The position numbers were made by a program, and so were the translations under genes. This document shows positions 25,894-36,245 of a DNA stretch of 48,816 bases, one piece after another; the stretch's first letter is position 1, and each line of letters begins with the position of its first letter. The stretch is from assembly GCA_944332295.1 (NCBI GenBank), contig CALVJR010000008.1:1-48816 (forward strand), given 5' to 3'. The notes beneath the pieces were generated by a model. It worked only from the letters and a program-made list of their open reading frames with translations. It was not told the DNA's origin and did not search any database. This DNA comes from an uncultured Bacilli bacterium. Its GTDB lineage: Bacteria > Bacillota_I > Bacilli_A > RF39 > UBA660.

Positions 25894-27025
25894 TATTAGT
25901 ACCTCCTATCTCTAATGTTTTAAAAAAGCCATCATCATCGTCATAAATCTCTAATATCGGATGAACTGCTGGCATATGTCTTCTGCCAAGTTCAAAAGCA
26001 GCAGAAACTGGCATTGCTGGAAACACCGATACTCGATTAGCTTTATCATTATTTTTTATATGATCGCAAGTTAACTGAAACTCTTGCCAAAATGCTTTTA
26101 AATCGTCTAAGCTTTTGATACAGTCCACTCCTATTCTTTTTGCCCTGATATGATAAATAATATCCGATTCAAATACTTTTGTGACTCTACTAAAATCAAT
26201 TTCTGCCGTTAATGAAATAACTAATGCAATTCTTTTACCTTTATTAATCATTAAACGTTCTGTAACAAATGAATTAGTTATTTTATTTTCCAACCAATTC
26301 CAAGTATCTGGTATTCTAAATTTTTGGTAAATATCGATCACTTTTTTATCCCCTAATAATGAGCCCAGCTTTGCAATCAAAGGTATTGGCGCTAATGGAA
26401 ATATCGCCAATTGTAAATTAGGTTCATTTTGATACAAGTTAAAAATTGTATATCTAAATTGTTTTTTTAACTCATGCTCTACCATATTCCAATATTCTTC
26501 GCTTTTATAATTAGCAGAACAATTTATTTTGATTATAATACCGTGTGTTGATGCGGGATTTTTTTTGTTTGAACGAACCGCTGAAACAGCTTGAGAATAA
26601 TCAATGTTAATATCGATTTTATTTTTTATAGGTGCCTCAAATAATACAACATCTACTTTTGGATAGTTCATTCCATTCAACAGAAACTCCACCTCTTGCT
26701 CTTGTTTTTCTTTCATATCGATAAGTCTTTTGATAGTATATTCTTCTGGCCTTGAATCTATAAGTGCGTGATGTTCTTGACACAATAACATTAAATTTTC
26801 AAGTTTATCCGATAGTTCGATTGAGTTATCATTTCCTCTTGGTCCATCTGGTGCAGAAGCTACTATGTGTGCAATGTTAGTATTATTAAATTTGGCTAAA
26901 GTTACTGAATCGATAAATAATGCTTTATTACACCCAGAAAATTGGCATCTCCCTCCTGCCTTAGCAATAAGCATATATTTTGTTAGACAGCTTGGACTCG
27001 GTCCTCTATTACTTGTTTTTGACAT
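25886..27025 (-). CDS. cap5: Cap5-type HNH-SAVED CBASS effector nuclease
   Basis: A 379-residue effector. The N-terminal HNH endonuclease has zinc ligands GGRCQFSGCN (Cys27, Cys32) and LLCQEHHALID (Cys82, His85/86), and the catalytic NIAHIVASAPDGPRG (His53). The C-terminal part (about 150-379) is a SAVED domain: LAIFPLAPIPLIAKLGSLLG, RIALVISLTAEID and FPAMPVSAAFELGRRHMPAV. SAVED binds a cyclic dinucleotide or trinucleotide, which activates indiscriminate DNA cutting and abortive infection. It is the first gene of the CBASS operon, transcribed divergently from the ATPase at 27212. Confidence 0.95.
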   Translation of the reverse strand: MSKTSNRGPSPSCLTKYMLIAKAGGRCQFSGCNKALFIDSVTLAKFNNTNIAHIVASAPDGPRGNDNSIELSDKLENLMLLCQEHHALIDSRPEEYTIKRLIDMKEKQEQEVEFLLNGMNYPKVDVVLFEAPIKNKIDINIDYSQAVSAVRSNKKNPASTHGIIIKINCSANYKSEEYWNMVEHELKKQFRYTIFNLYQNEPNLQLAIFPLAPIPLIAKLGSLLGDKKVIDIYQKFRIPDTWNWLENKITNSFVTERLMINKGKRIALVISLTAEIDFSRVTKVFESDIIYHIRAKRIGVDCIKSLDDLKAFWQEFQLTCDHIKNNDKANRVSVFPAMPVSAAFELGRRHMPAVHPILEIYDDDDGFFKTLEIGGTNND

Positions 27026-27164
27026 ACTTAATTCCTCCTATTTTTTAATATGTTAATTTTAGTATTATCACTCCATATCCAGACAAAAACATACCATATT
27101 TCCATTCACTTTGCAATATTTTTTTGATTTTACTCTTAAAAAATAAGAATAAAAGACTTTTTTG

Positions 27165-27206
27165 TTGACTTTTTCCGTTATATATAGTATCTTTCTTAGT
27201 GGAGGG
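27165..27206 (+). promoter_or_regulatory. Promoter and ribosome site of the ATPase gene
   Basis: TTGACT (27165-27170), 17 nt, TATCTT (27188-27193), then the strong ribosome site GGAGGG (27201-27206) six bases before the ATG. It lies in the 186-nt divergent gap beside the CBASS operon. Confidence 0.6.
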
Positions 27207-27211
27207 ATAAT

Positions 27212-28543
27212 ATGTTTGAGTATATTAAACTAAAAAATTATAAATCTTTTAAAGATGTTGAGCTGAATTTGTTAGATCGTAGAAACAATCCAAAAAAATT
27301 AATCCTAATTTACGGAGAAAATGGAATTGGAAAATCAAACATCGCCTCTGCCTTTTTTATGTTATCAGAAACATTACGAACTATGGATGTCCGAGATCTT
27401 ATGGAATCTTTACTCTCTGAAAATTCCGATAATGTTTTTAACGATGTAGAAGAATTAAAAAAATACTTTCAAGCACGCTATAAAGATATAGAAACTTTAA
27501 TTAATGAAAACAAAACAATCTCATCAGTAGAGCCCCTGTATATGGAATTTGGTTTTAGATTAAGGGGGAAAAGTGGAAGATATATTTTAGAAACAAACAA
27601 TTCACAAATAATTCACGAACAATTAGAATATACAATATCAAAAAACAGAGGTATCTATTTTGATATAACTTGTAACAAACAAATCATCAATAATAATATT
27701 TTTCTAGATAAAGCTTCATATCGGTCAATTAAAGAAGCCTGTTTAAAGTTTTGGGGAAAGCATTCTCTTCTATCAATATTACTTCATGAATCCGATGATA
27801 AATCAGAACAATATATTAAGCAAAGTCTTATTAAAAATTTTAATATTGTATTGAATTTTTTCTCAAAAATATCTTGTAAAGTAAAATTAGGAAACAGTCA
27901 AGAACAAGGAATAATTGGGTTACCCCGTGAAATATTGAGTAATTATTATAGCGGTGAAATTTCAATAAAGAAGGAGAAAATTTTAGATAATACAGAAAAA
28001 ATGTTAAATATTCTTTTTAAATTAACCTATCAAGATATAAAAAAAGTTTATTATAAGAAAACAATAAACAATAATTTAATACATTACAAATTGTTTCTTT
28101 CTAAAATGATTGCTGGAAAGGTGAGAGATATTGACTTTTCATTAGAATCAACAGGCACTCAGTCTATTATCCAACAGTTACCTTTTATGCTTGTAGCTAC
28201 TAAAGGTGCGGTTGCTATTATCGATGAATTTGATATGGGTATTCATGATTTATTATTAAAAAATTTAATAACATCTCTTTATAATGATATAGGCGGTCAA
28301 TTGATTATTACAACACATAATACTATTCTTATGGAATCCAATATTCCTAAAGAATGTATTTATGTTATTAATGAATCAGCTGCAAACAATAAAGAAATTA
28401 GGTGTATTCTTTACTATAACAACAAAATCGGAAATAAAAATAATATTCGTAACCAATATTTATTAGGAAGGTACTCTGGTATTCCAGATAATGTGGATAT
28501 TAATTTTCATAAATTATTAGAGATTTTAACAGAAACAAAATAA
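27212..28543 (+). CDS. OLD/AAA_15-type ATPase, probable defence protein
   Basis: A 443-residue ABC-like ATPase. LKNYKSFKDVELNLL then LILIYGENGIGKSNIASAFF (Walker A residues about 34-42) opens the protein. The signature region is DFSLESTGTQSIIQQLPFML, Walker B is GAVAIIDEFDMGIHDLLL and the switch His is in QLIITTHNTILMES. This AAA_15/21 class includes abortive-infection and OLD-like ATPases, usually paired with a nuclease (for example a TOPRIM or RloB protein). No such partner follows here and no TOPRIM domain is attached, so it is an orphan or works with a neighbour on the other strand. It is the only plus-strand defence gene in this island. Confidence 0.85.
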   Translation: MFEYIKLKNYKSFKDVELNLLDRRNNPKKLILIYGENGIGKSNIASAFFMLSETLRTMDVRDLMESLLSENSDNVFNDVEELKKYFQARYKDIETLINENKTISSVEPLYMEFGFRLRGKSGRYILETNNSQIIHEQLEYTISKNRGIYFDITCNKQIINNNIFLDKASYRSIKEACLKFWGKHSLLSILLHESDDKSEQYIKQSLIKNFNIVLNFFSKISCKVKLGNSQEQGIIGLPREILSNYYSGEISIKKEKILDNTEKMLNILFKLTYQDIKKVYYKKTINNNLIHYKLFLSKMIAGKVRDIDFSLESTGTQSIIQQLPFMLVATKGAVAIIDEFDMGIHDLLLKNLITSLYNDIGGQLIITTHNTILMESNIPKECIYVINESAANNKEIRCILYYNNKIGNKNNIRNQYLLGRYSGIPDNVDINFHKLLEILTETK

Positions 28544-28919
28544 AATTAGTTACAAAAAAAATATACCTTTTTTTGAACTTATAAGATTTTTATGTACATT
28601 TTCATGATGCCATGTTCAGCAGGATAACTGTGTCTGACAAACAACATCGCCAGTGGCGAGTTTGACTGTATTATAACGGTTTTAGAAGACTGCTATTGTC
28701 AGACAATATCTAAATTGTCTGACTTTTGTCTAACAGAATTTCTATCAAAAATACCTAAAATTGCCTATTTGTCAGCCAGAAGTCTGACAAAATGGGCTAT
28801 TTTTTTAAGATTTTTGAGGCGATTTGTACATTTTTTTGGAAATTTTAAAAATATTTTTAAAGAAAAAGTGTACATTTATTTCATTATTATTTTGAAATTC
28901 ATGTACACGTATTTTTTAT
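28544..28919. other. Non-coding region with GTCTGAC and TGTACA repeats
   Basis: No gene over 376 nt. It contains a perfect inverted repeat GTCAGACAAT (28698-28707)/ATTGTCTGAC (28714-28723), two further TCTGACAA copies at about 28632 and 28783, and GTCAGCC at 28771. The palindrome TGTACA occurs four times (about 28593, 28826, 28870, 28902). It lies between the ATPase 3' end and the serine recombinase 3' end; see findings. Confidence 0.6.
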
Positions 28920-30704
<1,785 letters not shown>

Positions 30705-30752
30705 CTATAATACCATTATCTACAGCTCAAATGTCTATTTCAAGAACAAAAT

Positions 30753-30787
30753 TGTCCTTTTTCGTCCATTTTTGAACATTTTCGTCC
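30753..30787 (-). promoter_or_regulatory. Phased TTCGTCC repeats upstream of the recombinase
   Basis: TTGTCC, TTTTCGTCC and TTTTCGTCC begin roughly 10 and 20 nt apart (30752, 30759, 30779), that is one and two helical turns. A promoter-like TTGAAA-N17-GATAAT follows on the minus strand. It lies in the gap between the small gene and the recombinase and could be an operator. Confidence 0.45.
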
Positions 30788-30790
30788 CTT

Positions 30791-31069
30791 TTAGTTTTTG
30801 ACATTTCTAATTGTTTCTTCTAGTTCTTGCAACGATATTTTATTCACAATGTTATTCTTACTAATATACATAATTTCATTCTTACCAAAGATTAAATATG
30901 TATCACCATCTATTTCCACCTTATAAGGCTCAATGTAAGCAATATTGGTCTTAGGTACAGTTATAATACTACCTTCTATTAATTTTATTTTCTGACCGTT
31001 AAATTTACCTAGGTTGTTTATCCTTCTTTGTAATTCTTTACTTATTTCTAATTTCTCTTTAATTACCAA
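30791..31069 (-). CDS. Small recombinase-associated protein, 92 aa (family copy 1)
   Basis: A 92-residue protein with mixed beta/alpha character, homologous by eye to the 90-residue product at 41618-41890. They share an N-terminal charged helix, GSI...T N.. YIEP in the middle, a NEI..I strand and NKI.L.ELE at the end. Both genes lie immediately upstream of a large serine recombinase and downstream of a tRNA-His-tail/terminator sequence. I know no named domain. The constant partnership suggests a regulator or a recombination directionality factor; that is inference. Confidence 0.7.
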   Translation of the reverse strand: MVIKEKLEISKELQRRINNLGKFNGQKIKLIEGSIITVPKTNIAYIEPYKVEIDGDTYLIFGKNEIMYISKNNIVNKISLQELEETIRNVKN

Positions 31070-31092
31070 ATATTACCAATTCCTTTCTAACA

Positions 31093-31122
31093 ACAAAAAA
31101 ATCGACTCATAAGAATCGATTT
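31093..31122 (-). terminator. Terminator hairpin in att-like copy 1
   Basis: Minus-strand AAAATCGATTCTTATGAGTC then GATTTTTTTG forms a stem with a T-run. It occupies the place that the tRNA-His terminator has at 41934-41962, with the same trailing TTTTTTTGTTGTTA. Confidence 0.75.
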
Positions 31123-31154
31123 TTATCTTGAAGTCTTTCGACTTTTTTCCATTC

Positions 31155-31182
31155 TGGGGCGTTATAAACAAATCGAATCTTC
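31155..31182 (-). repeat. Degenerate copy of tRNA-His 3' end (att-like site)
   Basis: The minus strand reads AAGATTCGATTTGTTTATAA then CGCCCCA. Against the intact tRNA-His T-arm and acceptor (GTTCGATTCCCTTACG then ACGCCCCA), the TTCGATT, TTA and ACGCCCCA blocks match at identical spacing. A small AAGTCGAAAGACTT hairpin and the terminator follow, as after the real tRNA. Confidence 0.65.
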
Positions 31183-31376
31183 ACTTATTTTATAGTTACT
31201 CAACAATCCTACTTTTCTTAATAACCAATGCGTTCCGTGATTGAATATATTATATTACTTTTACCTTCTATGTTTCTGTAATTCAAATTAACTATACCAT
31301 TATACATTTTATAGTATTCACCCCCTATTTAAATAGTCTATTTTCTATGCTAGAATAATTAGTATCAGGTGATTTT

Positions 31377-32440
31377 ATGTTGAAAGATTTATGTTTTGAG
31401 ATTATACAAACTTGTCCTAATCATTGCTTGTTTTGTTCTTCTGTTGCTGGGATGGATAAACACAAAACCATTGATTATGATTTATTCAAAAGAACAATAG
31501 ATTATTTTATGAGTATTGGTGGTATTGAAGAAATATCTATTTCTGGAGGAGAGCCTTTTTTACATCCAAGATTATTTGATATGATTCGCTATTGTAAGTC
31601 AAATAATATTAGAACAGTGTTATTTACTAGCGGAATAAAAATGAGAAATAAGATGTCAGATAGTGATAAAGAACAGTTAGAATTTAATTTAAGACAACAA
31701 TACTCTTCTTATCTTAATGAAGGAATGCCAAAAGATGAATACGAAACCTAATTACAAAATTAATGAACACTTATTTAAAATATGATTCCATGACTTTTGA
31801 TTCACTTTCTACCTATGACTGTCATTTATTAAAAGATTTAGGTCTAGATAAAATTGTCTTTGATTTTCAAGCATGGGATAGAGATACATATAACCAAATC
31901 ATGGGATCTAAGGATTTTTTTGAATTTGTTACTCTTTCTATGATAAAGGCTGAAAGTGCTGGTCTTGTTACAGATGCACATTTTATTCCAACTAAAATAA
32001 ACTATAAAGAATTACCAGATATTGTTGAAATGCTTAATGTAGCAAACTTTAATCAATTGAGTATATTGAACTTTGTTCCTCAAGGACGTGGAAAAGATAA
32101 TGAAAGCATTCTTTCTTTAAATGAAGAAGAATTTCAAGAGTTTATTCAAATCTATGATAAATGTAGAGAGCAATTTCATGGTAATTTAAGAATTGGTATT
32201 CCACTACAAGGCGCTGATACTCATAAATGTACTGCAGGATTTGATAAATTAGTAATAAAATATGACGGAACTGTTTTACCCTGTCCTGCTTTTAAAGAAT
32301 ATGATATAGAAAGGCTTAATGTTTTAGGAATCAAAACACCCAATATCTATGACAACTTAGAAGATATTAAAATTTATCATGGTACTAGAAAAGAACCTTT
32401 GTGTAAGCAACTTTATAAATTTAATAAGTCAATACAATAA
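31377..32440 (+). pseudogene. Radical SAM protein with C-terminal SPASM-like cysteines, frameshifted
   Basis: Frame 1 (31377-31751) begins DLCFEIIQTCPNHCLFCSS with the CxxxCxxC cluster for the 4Fe-4S/SAM site and continues EISISGGEPFLHP (GGEP motif), then stops at TAA after DEYET. A second frame, readable from about 31748, continues with no break (LITKLMNTYLKYDSMTFDSL ...) to 32440 and holds KCTAGFDKLVIKYDGTVLPC, a SPASM-type cysteine region. One missing base near 31750 would join them into a protein of about 354 residues. Peptide-modifying radical SAM enzymes share this layout. The split enzyme would separate the core from its C-terminus and is probably inactive. The ribosome site AGGTGA precedes the ATG. 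Confidence 0.8.
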
Positions 32441-32477
32441 AAAACTGGGTAAGTATAATTATTTACTCAGTTCTTTT
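32441..32477. terminator. Bidirectional terminator
   Basis: AACTGGGTAA/TTACTCAGTT 10-bp stem (with one G-T pair) flanked by AAAA and TTCTTTT, between two convergent genes. Confidence 0.8.
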
Positions 32478-33195
32478 ATATATACTTATTTAAGATATCC
32501 CAAATTGTTATTAACCCTACAATATCACCTTTAGTTGTGCCATCTGTTGTTATAAAGAGACATTCTAGATTTTCTGACATTTCAAATGACTCTTTAAATA
32601 TTTTGATTATTTTATCAATTTTTATATCCTTTTTAACTATTTTTATTGTTGTACTATAATTAGCAATATTTAAATATTGTTTGATATCGTTAAAATCATT
32701 TATTAAATCTATTGATGATATTTCTTCTTTACTTATATAGTCAAATACTGTTTTTTCACAAAATACTCCTACTATTTTATTATTTTCAACAATTGGAATA
32801 TGAGTATAGGTTTTTTCTCTCATTACTTTAATGGTATCTTTTATATTATCTTTTAATGATTTAGAATATATATTGTTTTTTGTAATACATATATCAATAG
32901 CGCGTAGAGGATTTTCAACCATATTATTTAGTCTTTCTAATAATTTATAAGCATATTCACTAACAATAATTATATTTATAGGTCTATGAGAAAATAAGTT
33001 TCTTATTTTACTGCAATAATCAAAGTCATCACTATATTTATTATATGGATAGATTCCCTTTTCTTTTAATTCTTTTATTGCGGTATGAAATGTTGGCTTT
33101 TTGTTCATTTCATATCCAATTTCATTATCATATATTTTTATTGTATTCATCTCTAATCTTTTAAATAATTCTAAAAATTTTTGATTTATATCCAT
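32476..33195 (-). CDS. HEPN-like domain fused to a CBS pair
   Basis: A 239-residue protein. The N-terminal about 95 residues are helical and contain YCSKIRNLFSHRPINI, an RNxxxH motif as in HEPN ribonucleases. Residues about 96-239 are two CBS motifs: SLKDNIKDTIKVMREKTYTH then IPIVENNKIVGVFCEKTVFDY, and KIIKIFKESFEMSENLECLF then GDIVGLITIWDIL. CBS pairs bind adenine nucleotides or cyclic dinucleotides. The fusion therefore looks like a nucleotide-gated RNase, which is inference from domain content. It lies between two att-like sites, next to the broken radical SAM gene. Confidence 0.75.
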   Translation of the reverse strand: MDINQKFLELFKRLEMNTIKIYDNEIGYEMNKKPTFHTAIKELKEKGIYPYNKYSDDFDYCSKIRNLFSHRPINIIIVSEYAYKLLERLNNMVENPLRAIDICITKNNIYSKSLKDNIKDTIKVMREKTYTHIPIVENNKIVGVFCEKTVFDYISKEEISSIDLINDFNDIKQYLNIANYSTTIKIVKKDIKIDKIIKIFKESFEMSENLECLFITTDGTTKGDIVGLITIWDILNKYI

Positions 33196-33243
33196 TTACT
33201 TCCTCTTTTCTATATTTGTTTATATCATTATAACAAATATAGC

Positions 33244-33267
33244 AAAAAAACTAGGAGAATGTCCTAG
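33244..33267 (-). terminator. Terminator hairpin in att-like copy 2
   Basis: Minus-strand CTAGGACATTCTCCTAG followed by TTTTTTT. It terminates leftward transcription from the DUF4297/ATPase pair and sits in the same order (CGCCCCA, AGATAA, hairpin, T7) as at 31.1 and 41.95 kb. Confidence 0.75.
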
Positions 33268-33279
33268 TTATCTTTATCA

Positions 33280-33312
33280 TGGGGCGATAACAAAGGTTAT
33301 CTGAAACCCTAA
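33280..33312 (-). repeat. Degenerate tRNA-His tail (att-like site), copy 2
   Basis: The minus strand reads AGGGTTTCAGATAACC then TTTGTTATCGCCCCATGATA. The CGCCCCA end and a GGGTT-C-GAT T-loop-like block are recognisable; the stem bases have changed. GATAAC/GTTATC also forms a small hairpin here. Confidence 0.45.
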
Positions 33313-33376
33313 AGTAAAAGTTGATAAACAACTAATCACTAAAATAATTATAACATTAAAGATAATTTATTACAAC

Positions 33377-35053
33377 TTATATGTTCATAATCTTTTTATA
33401 AAAATCTATTGTTTTAGTATAATCTTCATCATTTAATAATTTATATGTTTCATTATTTAATTCAATAACATTGTTAATTTTGTAATTTTGATATAATTCT
33501 TTTTTGAATTCTATTGTAGATATTATTACTTGTGAATTATCATCAATATTATCTAATATATATTTGAATGTTTTTGCTATATTATCATCATCCAATTCTG
33601 CATTATTTGGGCTATCAAAAACTATTGGCAATTTTATTGCATCTGGGTTAAACTTATTTTTTATTTTTAATAAACACAAATACCATGCAATCGTAGAAAG
33701 AGGTCTCATACTACCTGTAATATCAAATGAACTATCTATTTTTTTAATATTAGATGGATTTATTTCTTGTAAAGAAAGTACATCACGGCTTTCAGTCATA
33801 ATATTAAAATATTCATTATCAATTTCTTGTTTCAATTTATTGTATTTTTTAATTTTAGCTTTAATTTCTTTAATTTGTTGTGTTAAAGTTATTTCCCTTT
33901 GCTTTAATTTATATAAATCTTCTGAAAGTTTATTTTGCATTTCTATAAAACCTTTATGTTTTATTATATCATCAATACCAGAATTTATATTCTTTATTTT
34001 TTTATCATAAATATTCATTTGATCAAGAAACATTTTATAATGCTCTTCTTGAAGTTTTATATTGTGCTTTAAATCATCTAATTTTGTCATCAGAGATTGA
34101 TTAATAAATAAATAATCATCGTTTTTGTCATAATATTTATAACTAAATTCGAATGGATCAATATGTGATTTACAATATGGACACGTTTCATTATCATAAT
34201 TTTTAAAATTTTTATTATTATCAGAAATATTATTTTTCAATTCTTCTAATAAATGTTCAACTTCTGTCTTACTATTTTGAAGTTGAATTATTTTATTTCT
34301 TGTATCATTTAAATTTTTTACTATCTCATTATACTCGTTTTTGCTTAATTCTATTTCATGATTTAGTGATGTCATGTCTAAAGAATAATTATTACCAGAC
34401 AATTCTTTTTCTATTTTTTGTATTAATTTGTCTAAATCATTAGCTTCTTTTTTATTTACTTCTAATTCATCATTACTATCTTTTAGTTTTTTATCTAAAT
34501 CATAGTATTCTTCATTAAATACACCAAAATGAGACAATAAAGCGTACTTTTTATAATTACTATATTGACCTAATCCTTTGAAAGAACTAAATGTCGTACA
34601 ATTCAATCCAGTTTGATCTACATAATTTAATAAATACATATATGCTGGTGGAGTTAATTCTAATTTGTTATCTCTATTTGGTAATTCTATATGAAAATCA
34701 AATAGTTCACTCAATTTTTCTGATAATTCTATCCTTCTTGTTGTTTCAAAAATAGTTTTAAAATTAGAATCAACTATTCTAAAATAATTATTTGACCTTA
34801 TAAAATAATATTTATCGTTATCTATATTTATATCTAATATTGTAGTTTTATTCATAAAATCCCATTTAGGGGCAAATGAGCAATCTGCACCTAAAGTACT
34901 ATATATACTTTTCATTATTACAGATTTACCGCGTTTATTACCATTTTCTTTACATGAGGTAATGAAATTAATACCATCTTTGAATTCAGTATGATATGCT
35001 TTTTTTTCTTTTAAAGAGTATATATATAATCCATTTATAACTAATTTTTTCAT
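33377..35053 (-). CDS. SMC/Rad50-like ATPase with zinc hook (LmuB-like/ABC-3C)
   Basis: A 558-residue ABC-class ATPase. The N-terminal nucleotide site is FITSCKENGNKRGKSVIMKS (residues about 30-49), a Walker A with the first Gly replaced by Asn. Two coiled coils (about 195-285 and 325-415) flank NETCPYCKSHIDP, a Rad50-type zinc hook. The C-terminal lobe has SFDITGSMRPLSTIAWYLCL (signature-like) and LPIVFDSPNNAELDDDN (Walker B/D-loop). The architecture fits the SMC component of Lamassu or ABC-three-component defence systems, though it is short. The gene follows the nuclease gene by one base, so the two are co-translated. Confidence 0.8.
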   Translation of the reverse strand: MKKLVINGLYIYSLKEKKAYHTEFKDGINFITSCKENGNKRGKSVIMKSIYSTLGADCSFAPKWDFMNKTTILDINIDNDKYYFIRSNNYFRIVDSNFKTIFETTRRIELSEKLSELFDFHIELPNRDNKLELTPPAYMYLLNYVDQTGLNCTTFSSFKGLGQYSNYKKYALLSHFGVFNEEYYDLDKKLKDSNDELEVNKKEANDLDKLIQKIEKELSGNNYSLDMTSLNHEIELSKNEYNEIVKNLNDTRNKIIQLQNSKTEVEHLLEELKNNISDNNKNFKNYDNETCPYCKSHIDPFEFSYKYYDKNDDYLFINQSLMTKLDDLKHNIKLQEEHYKMFLDQMNIYDKKIKNINSGIDDIIKHKGFIEMQNKLSEDLYKLKQREITLTQQIKEIKAKIKKYNKLKQEIDNEYFNIMTESRDVLSLQEINPSNIKKIDSSFDITGSMRPLSTIAWYLCLLKIKNKFNPDAIKLPIVFDSPNNAELDDDNIAKTFKYILDNIDDNSQVIISTIEFKKELYQNYKINNVIELNNETYKLLNDEDYTKTIDFYKKIMNI

Positions 35054-35054
35054 A

Positions 35055-36110
35055 TTATTTCATTTCCTCCTTAATTTTTTCTACGCAGTAAATAACCATA
35101 GTGAATACTGTACTATCATCATCATATATTGAAAATTTAATATCCTGATGATTGCTTTTAAAACTCATTGCGTAATCTTTTAAACTATTAGCATATCCTA
35201 ATTCTATATCCTTTTTAATTGTATCACAAATTAAGTCTATAAATTCATTTTTTTTCTTATCTTTACCAGATATTATTTCTGTTAACGCTTTTATACATTT
35301 TATTTGAAATGAAAAATTATCATTTGTTAAATTTGTAATTTGTTCTTCAGATTTTTTGTTAAAATCATTATGTTGTGAATGATGATAATTAACCATATCA
35401 GTAAATTCATTTTTACTTATTGCTTTATTTCGGTATAAATCTTCAAAATTGCATTCTTTCTCATATTTTGCCTTATTCATGGCTATTAACTTAATCGAAT
35501 CTAATAAAACTGTAGGTTTATTAATAGAACATTTCTTTTCTTCTTCATAAAACTTGCTTAATTTACCTAATATACTATTCTCAAAATCTTGAACTCCAAC
35601 ATTTCTATATAAGTAGTAGATGTTCTTCAAATTAATTGTTTCTTGATTAGTTTCTTTCTGTAAGTGTTCTATTATTTTTTTCTTAACATCTGGATCAATT
35701 TGATCTAATAGTATAATTTCATTAGATTTTGTTGCATATTGATTATTAACTAAAGGTGCATTTGACACAAGTAATACCGAAATATTTTCTTTTTCTTCTT
35801 CTGTTTTTCCAGATATACTATAAATTCTGCCTATTATTGATTGAGAATTATCACTTTTTTTATTTGTTAAAAAACTAACTTTATTTGATTTTCCAGTATC
35901 AGAAGTTTTGACTTGATAAAACTTTAATTTATTGTCGTAATGTAATTCAATATCGCATACATAATCAAAAACAACATAATAGTTATCCATTTTGTTGTAA
36001 TTATCAATTAATTGTTCTATTCCATATAAAACTTCAAAATCAAATCTATTTTTTGTTCTTGATCCCGCTAAATCATATGGAAGGTTGTTATATATATCTT
36101 TTAATTCCAT
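35055..36110 (-). CDS. DUF4297/Cap4-like nuclease effector (LmuA-like)
   Basis: A 351-residue protein. The N-terminal domain starts YDLAGSRTKNRFDFEVLYGI then EQLIDNY, followed by FDYVCDIELHYDNKLKFYQV then KTSD, matching the DUF4297 PD-(D/E)xK nuclease (Asp/Glu then QVK). The rest is helical and presumably contacts the SMC partner. DUF4297/Cap4-type domains are the DNA-cutting effectors of Lamassu (LmuA) and of some CBASS systems. It precedes the SMC-like ATPase by one base. No LmuC-like gene is visible between or beside them, which is unusual for Lamassu. Confidence 0.75.
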   Translation of the reverse strand: MELKDIYNNLPYDLAGSRTKNRFDFEVLYGIEQLIDNYNKMDNYYVVFDYVCDIELHYDNKLKFYQVKTSDTGKSNKVSFLTNKKSDNSQSIIGRIYSISGKTEEEKENISVLLVSNAPLVNNQYATKSNEIILLDQIDPDVKKKIIEHLQKETNQETINLKNIYYLYRNVGVQDFENSILGKLSKFYEEEKKCSINKPTVLLDSIKLIAMNKAKYEKECNFEDLYRNKAISKNEFTDMVNYHHSQHNDFNKKSEEQITNLTNDNFSFQIKCIKALTEIISGKDKKKNEFIDLICDTIKKDIELGYANSLKDYAMSFKSNHQDIKFSIYDDDSTVFTMVIYCVEKIKEEMK

Positions 36111-36192
36111 AATAATTCCCCCATATAAAAGATGATTTAGATTATTATACCATAAATTGGATATTTTATTATATAAAATGCTATTAATTATT

Positions 36193-36239
36193 TTGTAATA
36201 ATTAATGATTATGCTATAATTGTATTAGAAATTGGAGGG
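36193..36239 (+). promoter_or_regulatory. Promoter and ribosome site of the 36246 gene
   Basis: TTGTAA (36193-36198), 16 nt, perfect TATAAT (36215-36220), then GGAGGG (36234-36239) before the ATG. Confidence 0.7.
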
Positions 36240-36245
36240 TTTGTT

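Noticed and set aside
28675-28700. GGTTTTAGAAGACTGCTAT looked like part of a type II CRISPR repeat or tracrRNA.
   Set aside because: It occurs once, no spacer array or cas gene is near, and similarity ends after about 8 bases.
33504-34010. 168-codon open frame on the plus strand.
   Set aside because: It is antisense to the SMC-like ATPase, hydrophobic because of the AT bias, and has no ribosome site.
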